Source of the DNA: Mucilaginibacter sp. SG564
GTDB taxonomy: Bacteria; Bacteroidota; Bacteroidia; Sphingobacteriales; Sphingobacteriaceae
Assembly: GCF_013149275.1 (NCBI RefSeq)
Contig: NZ_JABGNA010000005.1
Location: 430,045-494,044, forward strand
DNA: 64,000 nucleotides
Direction of reading: 5' to 3'
A program made the position numbers and the translations under genes. Numbering within the stretch: position 1 is the first letter of the stretch; each line of letters starts with the position of its first letter. Shown piece by piece: positions 62,521 to 64,000 of the stretch. The notes under the pieces are model-generated. The model saw only the letters and a list, made by a program, of their open reading frames with translations, was not told the DNA's origin and searched no databases.

Positions 62521-62859
62521 ATGACATTTAGCAAAGCTAAAGCTATATTGACATCTATTGAATCCAATTTAGATGGACGAATGAAATATACGTATGACTT
62601 AATCAAGCCTGATAGCTATAGTTTGAAAATGCAGGATAGCATAAGTGGCGTTATACGTTATTTAGATTTCAAATTAAAAAAGACTAAAGATATTGAGGTA
62701 GAATTTACCTGTCACGGGTTTAGTTTTAATTTTCCGCTGATAAAAAACGTGAGCTCTTTCACTTTTAATGTCAATGACTTCAGCCTGTTATTAACATATG
62801 GAATAAAGGTTGACGAAAATTCCTCAAACCCCGAATTAGATTTAGATGTGGAGTTTTAA
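62521..62859 (+). CDS. Hypothetical protein, A/T-rich gene
   Basis: A 112-residue soluble protein starting MTFSKAKAILTSIESNLDGR with no signal peptide, membrane segment or motif I recognise. It has alternating beta-type strands (SYSLKMQDSISGVIRYLDFK, VSSFTFNVNDFSLLLTYGIK) and an acidic tail. It starts 12 bases after the metK terminator, so it needs its own promoter; none is evident. Codon use is more A/T-rich than metK, compatible with recent acquisition. It may be a small immunity-type or orphan protein, but nothing decides this. Confidence 0.6.
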   Translation: MTFSKAKAILTSIESNLDGRMKYTYDLIKPDSYSLKMQDSISGVIRYLDFKLKKTKDIEVEFTCHGFSFNFPLIKNVSSFTFNVNDFSLLLTYGIKVDENSSNPELDLDVEF

Positions 62860-63020
62860 GTTTTTCCTATTTACGCGCGTTTATCAGGCATTCAATTCCC
62901 GGCATAATGATTGCCTGTTAAAAAAATGACGTTACGTAAAGAAGATTTTACCAATTTGGTGAACATTCTATCCGTTTTGTTTACGAAACTTTGCACCATA
63001 TTTTTAAATCAACATATACC

Positions 63021-63875
63021 ATGAGTAAAACAAAAATAGGATGGATCGGTCTGGGCAATATGGGTATCCCCATGTCGCTGCAACTGATCAAAGCCGGCTA
63101 CCCGGTAACCGTTTATAACCGCAGTAAAGAAAAAGAATCGCCGCTAAAAGCCATGGATGCGGCCGTTACCTCATCACCAGGAGAGCTGATACAACAAACC
63201 GATGTGATCTTTATTATGGTGTCCAATGATGAAGCCATTGGCGATATATTTAATGGAAAAGAGGGTTTGCTGAGCGCTAAGGCCAAAGGTAAGATCATCA
63301 TTAATATGAGCACCGTATCGCCGGCTATCAGTAAAGAAATGGCCGCTTTATGCCATGAACAGGGCAACGACTATCTTGACGCGCCTGTATCTGGCAGTGT
63401 AAAACAAGCCGAAGATGCCGCCCTGGTGATCATGGTAGGTGGTAAAGAAGCAACATTTAAAAAAGCGCAGCCCTTATTGGAAAAACTGGGTAAACTCGCC
63501 CTGCTGGTTGGTGAAACCGGCGCGGGTAATAGCGCTAAACTGGCCATCAATACCTTATTGAGCTTCCACGCGCAGGGATTGGCCGAAACCGTTCTTTTCG
63601 CACAGGAAAAAGGCATTAAAACCGGGGATATGCTGTCCATTATCAATAACAGCGCGCTGGGAAATATTTTTACCAAAATCAAGGGCGATGCCATTTTAAA
63701 TGATAATTACAAAGCCGCCTTCGCGCTAAAGCATATCGCTAAAGATCTGCGCCTGGCCAAAGCGGAAGGCCTGAACTCTCCCCTGTCTAAAATAGCATAC
63801 CAAACTTTCCAGGAAGCCGAAGCCAAGCACGGCGAAGAGGATATCATCGCGGTAATTAAGCAGATAGGAAAATAA
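63021..63875 (+). CDS. NAD(P)-dependent beta-hydroxyacid dehydrogenase (HIBADH/GLYR family)
   Basis: I start at the ATG at 63021 (MSKTKIGWIGLG, 284 residues); the longer frame begins with TTG. The Rossmann motif GLGNMGIPM is at residues 10-18, the substrate motif DAPVSGSVKQAEDA near 122, and the catalytic Lys in GAGNSAKLAINTLL near 172. Members reduce or oxidise 3-hydroxyisobutyrate, tartronate semialdehyde, glyoxylate or succinic semialdehyde; the choice here is not evident. Cytosolic. No obvious partner gene lies in the window. Confidence 0.92.
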   Translation: MSKTKIGWIGLGNMGIPMSLQLIKAGYPVTVYNRSKEKESPLKAMDAAVTSSPGELIQQTDVIFIMVSNDEAIGDIFNGKEGLLSAKAKGKIIINMSTVSPAISKEMAALCHEQGNDYLDAPVSGSVKQAEDAALVIMVGGKEATFKKAQPLLEKLGKLALLVGETGAGNSAKLAINTLLSFHAQGLAETVLFAQEKGIKTGDMLSIINNSALGNIFTKIKGDAILNDNYKAAFALKHIAKDLRLAKAEGLNSPLSKIAYQTFQEAEAKHGEEDIIAVIKQIGK

Positions 63876-63904
63876 TTGAGAGGGCGCTGGCCCTTTCTTT
63901 CCAT

Positions 63905-63916
63905 GCGTCATTGCGA
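63905..63916 (+). repeat. Short CATTGCGA repeat fragment
   Basis: 'gcgtcattgcga' matches the start of the palindromic family at 2611-2703. It lies 30 bases after the last gene. The remaining 84 bases to the window end show no gene or hairpin. Confidence 0.4.
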
Positions 63917-64000
63917 TTTCTATGATAAAAGCAAATGATTTTGATAAGGTATTTGGTTTTTAATGACAGCAAAGATTCGGTGTATGATTTTGTTTCTTAC

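Noticed and set aside
1..64000. tRNA, rRNA, CRISPR array, prophage or transposase genes
   Set aside because: None was recognised on either strand on reading; no tool-based search was possible.

Overview
The window is a chromosomal segment of a Bacteroidota bacterium, most likely a Sphingobacteriaceae member of the Mucilaginibacter/Pedobacter type. This rests on gene content: GldJ and PorV of the gliding/type IX secretion machinery, a SusC/SusD pair, DUF3098, DUF4159 and DUF4293 proteins, a short NuoG, an ABCDEFGHIJKLMN nuo order, paired ExbD proteins, promoter-like TAnnTTTG boxes and few Shine-Dalgarno sites. The genus is an inference. No tRNA, rRNA, CRISPR array, prophage or intact insertion sequence was seen.

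Layout. 1-13.5 kb, minus strand: an unfinished secreted protein, SPOR protein plus M20 amidohydrolase, secA, then the conserved Bacteroidota run ftsX-DUF3098-uppP-truB-ribF, an ABC exporter and truA. 13.6-30.2 kb, mixed strands: DUF4293, a sugar-type methyltransferase, the RNA helicase deaD, two small secreted proteins, gpsA, an ATP-grasp-like protein, a tiny FeoB-associated protein not listed among longer ORFs, a GH18-like/NodB/GT2 polysaccharide fusion, a GH29 fucosidase, ispF-porV, and gldJ diverging from porV. 30.4-35 kb: a SusD/SusC pair. 35.1-53.3 kb, all minus strand: the complete 14-subunit complex I operon followed by DedA, pyrophosphatase, a CBS/CorC protein, rsmE and DUF4159. 53.4-59.3 kb: an exbB-exbD-exbD-tonB-membrane protein-phosphate-binding-like lipoprotein-TPR operon. 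59.6-64 kb: SUI1, a diacylglycerol kinase-like protein, metK behind a SAM-II-like riboswitch, a hypothetical and a beta-hydroxyacid dehydrogenase.

The most unusual feature is the density of short palindromic dispersed repeats. I count about ten sequence families in some twenty places. They sit almost only between genes, often exactly against a stop or start codon, and one lies in frame inside truA. The nuo operon keeps its canonical order but has been interrupted by at least four such elements and two non-complex-I genes: a four-helix-bundle (23S IVS type) protein framed by near-perfect 30-bp inverted repeats between nuoG and nuoF, and an unrecognised 111-residue basic protein between nuoF and nuoE.

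Working together: complex I and the TonB-ExbBD system supply and spend proton-motive force for outer-membrane uptake through SusCD. SecA, GldJ and PorV belong to protein export. UppP, FtsX, the SPOR protein and the NodB/GT2 fusion belong to envelope building. TruA, TruB, RsmE and DeaD serve RNA maturation.
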